Positions 47,391-61,200 of a DNA stretch of 64,000 nt are shown one piece after another (position 1 is the stretch's first letter; every line of letters starts with the position of its first letter). This stretch comes from Bemisia tabaci (lineage: Eukaryota; Arthropoda; Insecta; Hemiptera; Aleyrodidae): contig NC_092794.1 in assembly GCF_918797505.1 (NCBI RefSeq), forward strand, positions 62,419,167 to 62,483,166, written 5' to 3'. The position numbers were made by a program, and so were the translations under genes. A model generated the notes under the pieces. It was not told the DNA's origin and did no database searches. It saw nothing but the letters and a program-made list of their open reading frames with translations.

Positions 47391-48674
47391 TGAAAAAAAA
47401 TGTTTTATATGTATTTCTGATGAAATATTTAAGAATCCATTTCTCGTGTTCTACAAAAGAAGTCTATTGATACTTTGAATGAGATGAGAAAAGGTTTATC
47501 CGAAACTTTATAAATTTCCTTTAATATTCTTTGGCTAAGAAGAAACCAAAATATTGTTTGTTTGAAATTATCATAGGAATTTTTAGTTTAATTATTGTGG
47601 GAATAGTCCGTAATACGTAACGGGTCTTGTATTTGAGAGAGGGAACCTAAACAGGAACATTGTAACCCTTTACTCAGTATGCTTTACTGATGACCAAGTC
47701 GTCAAGAACATTACCAAAACTAGAGGGAATGAAAAAAAGACAAAGCTCTAGAAAATCTAGGAAAATTAAATCAGATTTTATTTAAAAACTATAACTTAAA
47801 AATTAATACTCACTTTGAAGGCCTCTTTAAGAAACAATAATGAAAAGGCTAATTTAGCAATACACCACTGGTCCCAACAAGGGCAACCTCAGCAGCTACA
47901 TTCTTAGGAATAGTTGAAGATGATGTCGTAACACCTATAAGAATGCTCTGCTTGTTCTTCAACAGTTAATACAGATGAAATCACATTGGTTTAATGCAAT
48001 TTTTCAATAAATATTTCAGTCCAGTATGAAGACAATTCTTACAAAATTTAAAATTATGAGACACTATCACTGATCTGGACGGTCTAACATCTTTTTTTTG
48101 AGATATGGAGGCATATAAAACAAAAATTACCTTACAGTGTGTATTAAAATACCTGCATTTATTAAGACTTCTCCTCATCACAAAAATAAAAATATTTGCT
48201 TTTTTTTCTACTGTACCATTTCTTAGGAAATAATACTGCTGAAATAAAACCATCCATGATCTTGGTTATGCAACAGTAACGCTTCCTGTACGGCTCAATT
48301 TTCAATTCATTACATTGAATTCCTCAAGCATGCACTGCGGAGGCAACTAAGAGATTTGCTGATGATTATCTCCCTCTGAATGTCATAATCAACATTGTTA
48401 CCACACCTCTACAAGATTTATTTGACTTAAGTTTCAGTTCTATTGTTCCATGGGTGCCAGTATTACTTCTTATTAATTAGTTAAATTGATTTAGTTGTTA
48501 TTTTTAGTTCTATATAAAAAATAAGAAACACATCTTGGGCTAGTTGATATGTGAAACACTGCACGAAGTTTTGAAACTTCAAGTAGTAAAAAATGGTTTA
48601 AATACATTAGCTGTTGATATTCTTGGATAAAGGATGCGTGGATAGTATTTATTCAGAATATTGGTTAAAGTTGC
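47391..48674. other. Intergenic, Sec23 to securin-like gene
   Basis: AT-rich sequence between the convergent 3' ends. No coding frame, RNA gene or repeat recognised. Confidence 0.5.
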
Positions 48675-48680
48675 TTTATT
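48675..48680 (-). terminator. Candidate poly(A) signal of the securin-like gene
   Basis: TTTATT on the + strand reads AATAAA on the minus strand, about 350 bases past the stop codon. It is the best signal I see, but other AT-rich variants exist nearby. Confidence 0.35.
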
Positions 48681-48912
48681 CACTTACAATTATTCAGCAG
48701 AAATTTGTTTCCTTGATAAGTCATGGTAATTTAAAAGAAAAAATTGATTACCCCTGCGACACTATTTTGAACTTAAAAAGCAGTTCATAAAGTCTTTTTT
48801 TTGAACCTCAATACATGACAGGGGCAATATTGTCATTATTGGTCTTTTTTCATTGACTTGGCTTTTAAAATTTCACAGTGAAATGACAAAATGTTTCAGT
48901 TAAAAAAATGAT

Positions 48913-48916
<4 letters not shown>

Positions 48917-48949
<33 letters not shown>
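48917..48949. repeat. A33 homopolymer in the securin 3' region
   Basis: 33 consecutive A on the + strand, between the proposed poly(A) signal and the stop codon of the securin-like gene. On the transcript it would be a U tract. It could also be the tail of an old retroposed insertion, but no flanking duplication was seen. Confidence 0.8.
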
Positions 48950-48954
<5 letters not shown>

Positions 48955-49029
48955 CTATTTAAAATATCAGGCAAAGATACACACATTGATTAAAAGGCAA
49001 GGCAAGGCCAGAAGGAGAATATTGGTGCT

Positions 49030-51284
49030 TTAGAAGGAATCATCGAAGTTAACTTCTGGAACCACAAATTCATTGAATGGAAGATCAAAATCAGCAAATT
49101 TAGGAGGACCTGGAAAATAAATAAATAAATAAGTGAAATGAAAATAATAAAATAAATCTTTGGCAAAAAGGAAGATCGTTCTAACCAGAGATCAGTGGGT
49201 ATAAAATGAAGTAACTTATTGTTTTTAATTCAAGAAGGGCGATTGTTTGATAAATAAATAAACAATAAGTAAGCATGTATAATGTTTCTAACTCATGATT
49301 GGAAGTTTTTTTGGAAAAAAATCATAAAACTGATTCAGCCAAATTTTGGTGGGATGGTTCAGTTGCCACGAATGATACACAGTGTCTGAATGGTGGGAAT
49401 GGCTGACAACTTAATATTGTTAAGAGATTGACAAACAACAAAATGAATATACCAATCAGTTAGTAGAACTTACTAGGAAACGGAACATTAAAATCATCTA
49501 AATCTGACTCAACAGAGATTGTAGAGAGATCACTCTTCCACTTAGGTGCCCAAGATTCTTCAGGGGGTTTCAGCATTGCTAAAGAGTCTATGTCATCTGA
49601 ATTTAATCTTAAAGATGGAGGTAATAAATCATCAAAATCATCTGGAACAGAGAAGATAAAAATAAATTATTTATTCCTAATGTGTCTGAGGAAAGGAAAG
49701 TGAATAATTAGTTGGGGAGACAGTTCATTTTCACTGATATTGGCTAAACCCTTTGATTACAGAAGAGCTTTTTGGTGAAATTATCAGGGGACTGTTATTA
49801 CCAAGAATTTAGGTGTCAAAAAGATTTCTGTCTTTGCTGGAGCTGAAAAGCGTGCTTCTTAGACAGTTGGTGAAGACATGGAACCATAACTTGTAAACAA
49901 ACTGATTCATCGTAATATTAGTGAGTTGAAAGATTTTCAACTTCTGAAATGAAAGCACAGCAGGCACTTCTCCAAGAAGTGATGCCAATATCTGAATTTT
50001 AAGTTTTCTCACACAAGGGTCCTTCTCTTCATAGACGGTCACATACAGGTTGAAAGAAAAGAATTAAGAGACAAAAAATTACCATTATAAGGTGTAGTTG
50101 GGCAATCTTGATGAGGATCCTCATCGTCATCATCATACTGATAATTAGGATTTAGATTGGCAGCTACTTTGATACCCGATATAGGAGACAGTGGAATTCT
50201 TTTGGGATTAGATTTCTTAGGAGCAGGAGAGAATATGACATCCTGTTCTTCTACATAAATTTTGAAGTTTTTTGTGCTTTCTAATTTTTGACCAGAGAAG
50301 CCCGGTTTGACAACTTCCTGCGAGCTTTTCTTGGCAGAATGGAGTATGTTTCCAACATCTGCTAGGGCTTTTTTTGTAGATGCAGGTTTCTTGATAGATT
50401 GAGTGACACCAGCTGGAAAGAAGAGATAACAATACTGTTAAAAGCATGTACCAATTCAAAAGGTGTACAAATAATATGAGTCTTTTGTTAAGTAAAGCTT
50501 TGATCTTCGTGATGAATGAGTTTGGAGCACATGCGGGCTATTTTTTACCCTCACATGAAAAAGTAAGTACTAAGGTAGTATCAAAGCTCAGTTACAAGGG
50601 TAAGAGGGTGCTCTAGAAGAAAAAAATACATTGGGATGAGCTTGTTTACAGAATTGACTCGTCAAAGAATATGATAATGACAGAGAAATATTTATCGATT
50701 ACCAGACCAATGGAGATAAGCAGTTACCTAAGGTAAAATACAGTTCAAATAAAATTGTGTTCTACACCTATTTTTGCTTTAAGAAATATATATGTACTAA
50801 GCGTATTTTACTTGCGTGGCAGATACCGAAAAATACGGACCAAACGTACCTATATAAGTATCTGCTTGATTTAAAATCTCCTAGCCCTACAACTTACATG
50901 AATTCTTTGAACTGAGTTTGCTGATAAGCATTCAATAATGCAGAGACAGTTTTCCTCTTTGACAAGCAATGGCTCTAGAAAAGATTACTTGTTATAGTGC
51001 ATGCTTAGAATCTGAGAAGTTAAGACCATGTCAAATAGGTCTACGTACTCTTAGACTGCACCAGAAGACGTGCCATCTTGATTTTTCCATTTACTTTACA
51101 CATGAAAGTGACGTTGGACGATCTTCTGTTGTAGTCTGAAAGAGCGTGAACTTATTTGGCGTGGACTCCACTTCTACTTAGTTTAAATGTTATGTACATA
51201 ATAAGGCGTGAGAGCAGCATTACCTTTGATCAGGGATCGGTTGCTGGTCAAACCGACTATATTTTCTTTGCTTGAAACTTCCAT
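49030..51284 (-). CDS. Securin-like protein (PTTG1 family), four coding exons
   Basis: Minus-strand gene for 212 aa (human PTTG1 is 202). Exons, 5' to 3': 51284-51224, 50412-50083, 49641-49474, 49109-49030, all GT/AG with consistent phases. Securin inhibits separase until APC/C destroys it at anaphase. Residues 1-20 are MEVSSKENIVGLTSNRSLIK, with a KEN box at 6-8. KKALADVGN at about 34-42 matches the D-box pattern RxxLxxxxN except Lys for Arg, and resembles RKALGTVN of human securin. A basic, Ser/Pro-rich stretch (SPAPKKSNPKRIPLSPISG) could be CDK-phosphorylated. The C-terminal half is acidic, with PPEESWAPKWKSDLSTIS resembling the PPWESNLL...ILSTL part of vertebrate securin. The start codon is the first ATG after an in-frame TAG. 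Not excluded: another APC/C substrate. Length, motif order and acidic tail favour securin. Confidence 0.72.
51032..51158. mobile_element. MITE family E, copy 2 (securin intron 1)
   Basis: 127 bp. Left CAAATAGGTCTACGTACTCT, right AGAGCGTGAACTTATTTG, with GACTGCACCAGAAGA paired to TCTTCTGTTGTAGTC. Lies just 3' of the first securin coding exon. Confidence 0.7.
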
Positions 51285-52233
51285 CCCTTCTTTATTTCGG
51301 GTGTAGTCTTCAAATGAACGGCGTGGTGCTGTGCTCTATGTCCTATGAATACAGAGACCGGGCTTGGCACTTGAGAGGCTAGCTACAGTTGGTAATAAAT
51401 GGAAAGATTGAGGTGATTTCCAACTAAGGCGACAGTCTCGAGAGAGAATTATCTTTTTCACATTCACAATAATTAAGCACGTCACATGGCAGAAAGAAAG
51501 AAGTATGAATAAACGCTTTTGTTCAAGTTCAACCGTCAAAGCGCGTCAAAACTTCAAAAGTTCCAAAAAAAAAACCAAAACACAAATGAACAATAGATAG
51601 ATTTGGCTGATGCCAAATTCAAAAGAAATCATGATTAATCGGAAACTCAACATAAACGTAATTTCGTCATCAGGCTTGCACCCTGGGTTTGTCCTCAGAG
51701 TCTTTTCAATGCTTCCATAAAATTCTGTGCTGTTGAGACTTGAGAGTGCAGTTAGTGTCATCTTTTCCTCTCAAGCAATACAATCAGAAATCAGAAAATC
51801 ATTGTCAGCATATCAATCGGTGGAAACAACGATCAACGATCCACCGATTGATTACGATGATTAAACAATAACCAGATATTCTGGAATATAATAGTGAATC
51901 TGACACCTCTGTTATACATTTGTTTACATGAGGACCTCGTATCATGGCGGAGTTCGCCGAAGTCATTTCAAGTGTTCATTTCCTCTTTTTTGCGTAACTT
52001 ATAAGTTTTAACTTATTGTGCATATAATCTCAGAATATTTATGTTTAATTTTATATATTTTATGTTTCGTATCATGAACAGTTCGCCAATGAATTCTCCT
52101 GTCTCCGTCGCGAAGTGCTCGAATACATATTCATCCAATCTAACCTCTGTTGACAATGGAATCCTAGGCCTAGAGTTCATTAACGGCTGATAATTTCAGC
52201 CTTTTTCTCAATTTCACCTCATATTTCGAAGAT
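51285..52233. promoter_or_regulatory. Shared intergenic region between securin-like gene (-) and Ptp99A (+)
   Basis: 949 bp separate the two divergent start codons, so 5' UTRs and promoters of both genes must lie here unless upstream noncoding exons exist. It holds a perfect 12-bp inverted repeat, ATCAATCGGTGG ... CCACCGATTGAT, at 51813-51853 with a 17-nt loop. No TATA box could be assigned with confidence. Confidence 0.5.
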
Positions 52234-55200
52234 ATGACAAGTATTCGTGCATTTTATGTTCCATGCGTCTTTCTATGCCTTACATGTTGGATCAATTTGT
52301 CTGTCGAAGAAGATTCCGGAGGTTAGTTTCTTTGCTCTCATCGATTGCACCGACCAGATTTATTCAATTTATCTGCATCCAAGCAAGTTTCAAGAAGCTT
52401 GCAACATACTTTCATTAAAGCACCGAGCTGTTAGACATCTGTCATCGATTTGACAACAATTTCTTTCCTCAGCTACCCAATTCATTTCATTGCTGAAGCA
52501 GCTCCGAGCCTTTACTAAGTGGGAGACCAAGCTTTGTAGGAGGTCTTATCTTCAAGGGAGTCCCATACTTAAAAACTATTTTTACAATCAATAGCTATGC
52601 GCTGTCTTAGGTTGCATTTCAGGAAACTTGTAGTTGGATTTTATGTTGACCAGAGCCAATTTGGATTCTGGAGCGTTCGCCAATTTCAAAATTGTCGTCA
52701 CCTATTAGGTGTTCTTGATGGTCCATATGACAGAACAAAGATTGAACTTTCACTCTCTCACGTGAGACTCTCTTTGTTGTCAATATGCAGAGAATCTATT
52801 AATCTTGACAAAAGCTTCCAAAATTGACTCTTGGGTGATAAATCCAAATAGGTATAAGTGTAAATGTAATAGATATATTCAGTCAATACTTTTTGCGCTC
52901 ACCAAGAACTACATGGATGTAGTGCCCTTTTGGGAACTATGTCATTCTTTTGGCAAACAATCCTCCATGAAGATAAATTTTTCCTCTCTATACATATACA
53001 TGTATAGCATCTCGAATAAGGGGACAAGCTCTTGGAAAGGCAGGGAAAATCTGGAAAAGTCAGGAAATATTGCTCAACCCTGAAAAATCAGAAAATTTCT
53101 CTATGGAAACCTAAAATATGTTCTTTTAGTGTATCCGGTCCAGTGGCTCATTGATACTACTCTCCTTGCCTTGCCTGGTGAAAATTACCCTGTTCAATGA
53201 GTTTTTCAATGTTAGAAACAAAGAAGCCGATTAGTTCAAGTCTTATTTATTTTTCTTAATTTTTTTCAGTGAACCAACCTTTGAATCTGACTATTATCAA
53301 CGTAACAAACTCATCTATATCGTTACGATGGGCACCTCCCGCCAATATGTCAGTGCCTCTTCTTGAATATCGGGTTTATGCCTCTAACACCTACAGCCGC
53401 AGCAACATTTCCAGCAATGTTCCTGCACAGCCAACAAACCATTCAGTTGAATTTACTGTGGACGGTCTTGGTAAGATTTTCTTTCTTCTTTTTCTCTTTT
53501 TGTTCATCCTCATAAATTCTTTTATCATCAGTTTCAACTATGGATAAATGTTGAGAGATGGAGAGATGCCAGCTTCCGGGCGATTTCTACCATGTTAGAT
53601 TCCTGTGGCGGTAAGGCGTTGCAGAGCACCCTAGCGCGCCTTATACATACATTAATGTTTCATTTTTTAGTCGAAAATTTTGTGGTGTGGCTTGAATTCA
53701 TGATGACTTCATTCAAGATATCAGTGGTGATAATGAAATATCAGAAAACCTTAAGTTTAGATTATAGTGCATATTGAAATTATGTGCTGGATATCTATTT
53801 TGTACCTATGGAAAATAATAATCAATTTTGCACGAAATTTCCAGAAAATACCTTAGTTAATCCCCAGGAAATTTTTCAAAATTGCAATAATTGAAAACAG
53901 TCAGTTTTTTCCAAGTTATTTATATGGGGTCGGGAGTTCGCAATGTTGCATACCGACATAAATGCAGAGAATACATTTTTCTGGTTCTACTATTCACCCA
54001 GAAGTAATCTTTTTTGCTGTGCTGATTACTTTTCTTCCAAAAAACTTGATATCTGTTTAACTTATTTAATTTCCTTTTGATGAGAAGGAGAGCAGTGGGA
54101 AGAAGTAATGTTGGAAATCCTGTGCTTAACAGTCCCAGAACGTCCTTCAAGCATATTCCAGTTGTCCAGCAGTCAGAGGCCACAACTACGTTTTCGGATG
54201 ATCACACCATTTTAGCAATAAAATGGCCTGAGAACACTGAAAAATTGGAATGCCATTCATTTTCATGCGGTGCCACCGTTTGCAAAGCAATTGAAATATG
54301 TCCATAGTATTTTGCCTATGACCGATTACTTACCTTGATTCATTAATATTGTTTCATTCCTCAGAGTCATTCACGCCGTATGATTTATGGGTAAGAGCAG
54401 TTCTTGACTCTCGGGAGGGTGAACATTCTACTGTTGTCAATGCTCAAACTGATGTCGCTCCGCCATGTGCTCCAAGAATCCTGAATACTACTTGTCGAGT
54501 AGCTCACGAATTGGCGGTTTTGTGGGAGCGTCCTGTTTGCTTCAACAACTCTCTAGACTACTACTTCATTCTGTACCGCCCAATGACTGTCAGTGAAGAT
54601 AAAAGTTTGGAGATCGAGACTTCAAAAGATGTGGAAATACAAGAGGTACTCTTTTTTCTAACCTTTTTTTCTTAGATGCCATATTCTTCAGAGGACAGAA
54701 ATAGATCATACATCTAGATATAAATTGAAAATAGACATTGAAAATGAATATATAGCTGAGGGGCCATTCAAGCATTACGCAAGGCATTCTGGCCGACTTT
54801 TTAACCCCTCTTCTCCTTGAAGGGTACCCATAAGAAATCCTCTCATCCCCATTTCGAATTGTGTGTAACCAATCAAACCTGCCCCCTTTCCCTATTTTTT
54901 AAAAAAATTATAGAGGAAGCCTGAAAAATAGTTGATAGATACTTTCAATTAAAAATGAATTGATCTCAGAAAGTCCGAGGCTTTTGTAAGACTGAGCTTA
55001 ATCCTCCTCCCTCCCTTGTAAGACCCCCTAAGACAAGCTCAGACCCCTCCTTAATTAGTTTGCAATCCAGTAATTGAATTAGTGGGGGGAGGGGGGGAAC
55101 CAAGTTTGAGTTTTTCCAAGAGAATACCAATTTAGAAAAAAATGAAAAACAATGGCAAGTAAATATCAACTCCATTTTCCTTCACATTTTTCCAATCATA

Positions 55201-58200
55201 TTATTCAACTTTAAAATCTCTTTGTTTTCAGGCTTCAGTTCCTGTGTCGGACAATAATACATATGAGATAAAAATAGTTGCAGCAACAAAAAGTATCGTT
55301 CAACCAAGTCGCTTAGTTGAGGGTCCTCCGTCAGCAGCATGGACAGTGTACTATCAGAGCAACTGTGGGTCGGAAAGAGCAGAACCCCAGGGTAGCATAA
55401 CCATGACTAGTCTCCTCACATGTCTCATTTGTGCCAGCTTAACTGTGTTTTTGCTCACGATTGGTGTAATAGTCTGGAGGTAAGTTCATGTCTCTGATAC
55501 TAAGATCAATCCATCAACGATAGAATTCCAACATGGCATTCACAAAACACTCAAATTCCCAATATTTGTCAAACTTGCCGGGAATAGTTTTCAGCAATTT
55601 GATTTATTTTTCGGTGTTGTGCCTAAGCTTTTGCATTTAGCGCTACTTTGAATCGCATTAGGAGCACATGACGGTAATCCACGAATCTCAATTTATAAAC
55701 AACAACAAATTCTCAGCTATCAGCTGATTTAGCAAAGCCAATCTTTGGCAGAAAAAATAATGTAATTTCTGAGTGGATATTTTTCCTCCTCACCCATTTG
55801 ACAAGGCTCTTCATGAGTGTCGTATTAGGGTACAACTTAAAATGTCTCATCTGAGTGATGTCTGATTTTGTTGGGTCCTTATCCTCTTAATCTAATCTGT
55901 GCGATATAATAACACCTGCTTTAATTTCCAAAAACTGATTACAGATGTAATGATGATTTCCACCTTGATGTTACCAACTCACTCATTATCAGTTGAAATC
56001 TACTGCATATTTTTTATTTGTTTAAAAGTTTCTCATTATCGCTTGGCATTTTTTTAAGGTATCATTGTGTTTGTAGGCGGTGTCTACACGCTGCTTACTA
56101 TTATTTAGACGATGGCCAGGTTTTTCAAACGGTGCCTGTTCAGATCCCCGATTGGGATGAACAGAAAGGAGCAATCCCTCTGAGCGCGTTTGAAGAGCAT
56201 GTGAATCAGCTTCACGCAGACGGTGACATTGGTTTCAGCAAGGAATATGAAGCAATCCAGTTTGATCTCTCCAATCAAGACTCATTATTTACAGCTCAGT
56301 ATTTGTCGCAACAGCCTGAAAATAAGAACAAAAACCGTTACTTAAATATTTTAGCCTGTAAGTTTTACTTTTCATTTAATTTTGTTTTTTTTCCCTTATT
56401 TTGAACTATGTCCTTCTCTCCTTTTGAAGGCGTCATTTCAAACCTGCCGTCTGCGTCTTTTGGATGCAAATTAAGAGGTTGGAGGGATTGAATCGAAGCA
56501 GTTAAAATGTCCCACACCCTAAGAGCCATAGATCGACAGAGATCAGCAGGGGTTAGGTGTCATAGAGTGCTAGGGTTCACTGTAAAGCAGCAACATGTAT
56601 CTATGTGTACTCGGAATCTTTTTCACCTCAATTTGTTTTTGCGACAGACTCATTTCTAGACACTTTAAATTCTATTAGAATTGCAAGGAAGATTCAAATT
56701 TGTCAAGACTGTTCCTTGTGGTTGTATATATGTCTAACTAAAATTTAGTTCTGATCGGCTTTATTTTTTATCAATGGATCACTAGACAAGGTGCAAATTT
56801 AAGCATTATGATAAATATGTTGTTTCATTAAAATTTCATGCAAAATGGAACTGAATGTACAATTCAGCATATACTATGAAAATTATTAGAAGCAACTCCC
56901 AACCAAGATACTTACGTTTATTTATTACCTGTCGACACTGATATTGATTAGTTATCAGGCTCAACAAAGTGCCTTCATCACGTTATGTCTTATTTTCAGA
57001 TGATCACTCCAGAGTCCGTCTAGCGCCTGTGCCTGGAGTTCGAGGTAGTGATTATATTAATGCCAATTTCATTGATGGATTTAAGCAGGCAAATGCTTAC
57101 ATTGGCACGCAAGGTCCTCTACCAACAACTTTTGATTGTTTTTGGCGAATGATTTGGGAGCAGCGTGTTGTTATAATCGTCATGATAACAAATCTTGTGG
57201 AAAGAGGAAGGGTAAGTCTGTTGATATTGCCTCAAGAATTTTTCGTTTCCCATCTTAGTTTCCTATCTACGTTTCTCTAGATTTTTCAAAAGAATTCTCA
57301 AGTAAATATATATTTTTTATCCTTTTTCTTAGGGTATCTGGAAAAAAAGTGGGAAATTTCATTTTCCTGTCTAAAGCATATTGTTTTTCTAAGATTCTCC
57401 GAGTAATCATTGCTCAAAATCTGTATCTGTAATTTCCTGAGTTGAACGCTTTTGAAGCAAATTTTCTTTTTTAAAAGTTTTTAATTGTTTTCTCATCATT
57501 GTTTGGCTCAATAAATTCGTTTTTGCAGTTCTGCAGCTCTTAGCTGATTAATGTATTTTTTTTTTCTTTCAGCGGAAATGTGACATGTACTGGCCAAAAG
57601 AAGGTACTGAAACGTACGGCTCCGTTCAGGTTACATTGATCAAAGAAGATATCATGGCTATGTACACCGTTCGGACTCTAGAAATTTCTCATTTAAGAGT
57701 AAGCTCTTTTTTTCATCTCCTTTTTAGTCACTTTAAGTTTCCTTCCCTAAAAATATATAGATTTAGAGGGTGAGATTGTCTTCCTGGCGAAGAAAATTTT
57801 TTGCTGTGTTTGAGACATTACTGGTATGTTTTTTAACACGTTCACCGCCAACAATTTTACAGATTTGTTCCCTCTGTGCTAGGAAATGTGCAAAAATGTG
57901 CAAATGTCGATGAATAATCAAAAAACTTTTAAACTAGGTTAAAAAATGTTTTTACCCCATAATTCACTTGTTGCCAGTTTGTTGTTAGTTTCCCAAGATG
58001 TTGCTTTTGGAATTCAGTTCCGCGTCGCAAAAATTGACTACCTGTACAATCCAAGTATCGCAGCCAACAATAGACCGGTTTATTCCTTTTGGAACTGTGG
58101 ATCAGCTCATGCAAAAAAGTTGTAAATAAGTGTGTTCTTTACAGAGTTGAACTGGCTCATGCTAGGAACACATTTGGACTTGCTGATTGTCAATGTATGA

Positions 58201-61200
58201 ATGGGCATGAATAAGTATGAATGAATTCTAAAAACAAATTCACTTTTCTATTTTTGCCTGAATCAGCAGTATCATAAAGATTTTCAATGGCTTTTTCTGC
58301 AGTCTTTGTTTGTGTGTAATGAAATTTGATTTTCCCTCCCTAGGCTAAAAGAAAAAATAGCAATGGCGGTGGTGGAGAACGAATAGTTTTTCAATATCAC
58401 TACACCAACTGGCCTGATCATGGAACGCCTGATCATCCATTGCCAGTTCTTAGTTTCGTAGAAAAATCCTCAAACGCCAATCCTTCAGATGCTGGCCCAA
58501 TAGTTGTTCATTGCAGGTAATATTTTTATGCATCTGTTTACACAAACATGTCTATTAGGAAATTTCAATCCTGAGTGCATGCTGAAATTTGACTTTACAG
58601 CACTGAGTGAAGGTCAAGGCGTTTTACCATTAAATCAGCCATCAACTGTTTTTCTTATCAAAAAATTCAAATCAAGTTTTCTGTAAGTCAGTTTCTTTAA
58701 AAAAAATTGTACCTTTTTCCAGGTCCCAGTGGGTCTCTCCTCAGAAACTTTTTTGTTTGATTCCTCGTATTCGTCTGCACACTTTAACGAAGGCTTTTCA
58801 TGATAAATTGATTTTTCAAATTTTGAGGACACTTTAAAGTCAATGTTTTTGAAAAACAATATTATTAAATTGGAGAAAATTTCTAATAATTCCAATTATA
58901 AACATTTTGGAACGTCTCTGTGTTAAATTCATCCTGAAGGTGTCAGGAATTCAACAAAACAATTGATTCTGATGATAAAAGACCCACTAGACTCTGAGGA
59001 AAAGAAAACTGAAGTTGGATAAACTACAATGGGCTAGGATAGGAAATTCGAGTCCCCCTAATGTTTAACTATTTATGTTCTTAGAATATAAGTTAAATGA
59101 ATCAAGATAATCTTATGTTCTACTGCAACTGGATTTTTTTCCCTACTTCAAATATCCCATGAGGGATAATCTTACGCTTTACCGTCCCTAGTCAAGCTAG
59201 ACCCTGATAACCGTTGTTTGAGACCATCAAACTCGGGTCACTTGGCAGAAAATCAAACCCGGGACCTCTCTATTATAGAGAAAAGGCTACAACCATTACA
59301 CCAAAGGAGACCAACTGTTTGTACTAAACTTTTTGACTGCCAAAATTTTTTTGGTCGTCTGTTCCACAAAGCCAGTAGGCTGGTCAGTAAGGACCAGTAG
59401 TTGTGGGGGTCCTAGCTTGTAAACTTTCTGAATTCTACCACACGCTTGCTGTACGACTGAATGGTACCACAGAGTACACCACTGCTGTCACATAGTGATT
59501 TTTACATTCCTTGCCAGCTTTCTGCGTGGAGTCAACTAACCGCTATCTTCTCCCGATTTTGAAGTCTTGTGGAACCAGTCACTATCGGCCTCTGTAAGTA
59601 AGCGTAGCAGTCAATGTATTAATTAGCTAGCTGTGACAATTTTCGACTTAGATCCCTCTAATTTAAAAATATTTATTATAAATCTTGTTTCATTGAGACC
59701 CATGTACTAGGAAGTCTAGCTAAACTCTCAAGAATATTGGTAAGAGTTATGATGCTTTCAATTTTAATATCTGTTTTTGTCTATGATTGATTTTCAGTGC
59801 TGGCGTAGGCAGGACAGGGACTTACATTGTCTTGGATGCTATGTTGAAGCAAATTCGTCACAAAGGGGAAGTCAGTATTTGCAAATTCCTGCATCATATT
59901 CGTAATCAACGAAATTTTCTAGTTCAGACTGAAGAACAGTATATTTTCATTCATGATGCTTTGTTGGAGGCAATTAACTGTAGTCAAACTCATATAGGTC
60001 AACAGACGATGCTGGAGATCCTTCAGAATCCAACTGATACAACAACTGAAGCTTGGAAACAATTGGAAGTGCATTTTAAGGTAGGCATCTTTGTTTTTTC
60101 TTATTCTTTTTCATGGCTTAAAATTAATTTTTTTCTGTGTGTGTGTGTTTTTTTTATCTCCTTGTTAGGGTCATATTCATCGCCCCCAACTATTGTAACA
60201 TTTGCAAACTCTCAATGCAGGTGTTCAAGGACTCACTAGTCTGTAAAAAATGGTCAGTTATGAAACACTGATTCGTAAGACTTGACAAAGCAACTAATGT
60301 ATTGACACTCTCCTGCACAAAAAAATTGATTGTTGTAACTTAAAATTCAGATATTACAGGGTGTCCGGTCTGGAAAACCGGGATATGTCATGGAATTTTA
60401 TCAGGTCAGGGAAATCCGGGAAATTTTTAGAAATTTCATGAATGTGACTTGAAATTTGAAAAAATTTGATTTTTGAAATCCAATAATATCAGCTGTGTCC
60501 ACACAATCAAACCGAGTCTCTGTTTAGTTTGGGGCATAATGCCTTGAGTGACACCCTGAATGGTGATCAGAGGAATACATTTCAAACAAGGAATGCAACT
60601 TTAGTTCATTGAATGATGAATACCAGAAGAAAAAGGTTCACATGTTTCTGTCATTTGCAGGAAAATTAATATCAATGTGTTTGTTTTGATTGTTGATGTG
60701 ATAATTCATGGAATGTTGACTATATTGAGGGTTTTGAGAAGTGACTTGGTCCAAGCGTTATATTTTAGTCCGGATGTAAAATTATATTGACAATATCGAA
60801 ATGAGAAAATTGAGAGGGAAGGAGGTGTTGTTATGGTAACTCAATGAAATGTTACTTCCTTCTTTTGATTCATCTTTTTAAATTGTCATTGGTGAATATT
60901 TTGTTTTATTTCTATCCTTACAATTTTCAATATAAAATATACCTCATATGTACCTTTTTTTTTATTTTTTTTTAATGAAAATTTTACTTCATTTTAAAAA
61001 TATTTACGTCTTCAAAATGTGGCAAATAACCTTTTCCAAGCGATGGCATCAATATGAATCTCAATGAACCGTAGTTGTGTCGGAAAAAACTATATAAAAA
61101 TGAATAAAAGAGGGGGAAAAACCAAGAAGCACACAATCTTTGGTTTTAACCCATTTGCACATTGATCTTTTCAGTCAAATACGTCCAATTACACATTTTT

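Noticed and set aside
51546..51761. 71-aa minus-strand frame upstream of the securin start as extra N-terminus
   Set aside because: An in-frame TAG lies between it and the KEN-box ATG, and no splice pair joins it convincingly.
54077..54307. 76-aa frame in Ptp99A intron 2
   Set aside because: Considered as a skipped ectodomain exon, but it ends in a stop and the neighbouring FN3 halves already join in phase and complete one domain.
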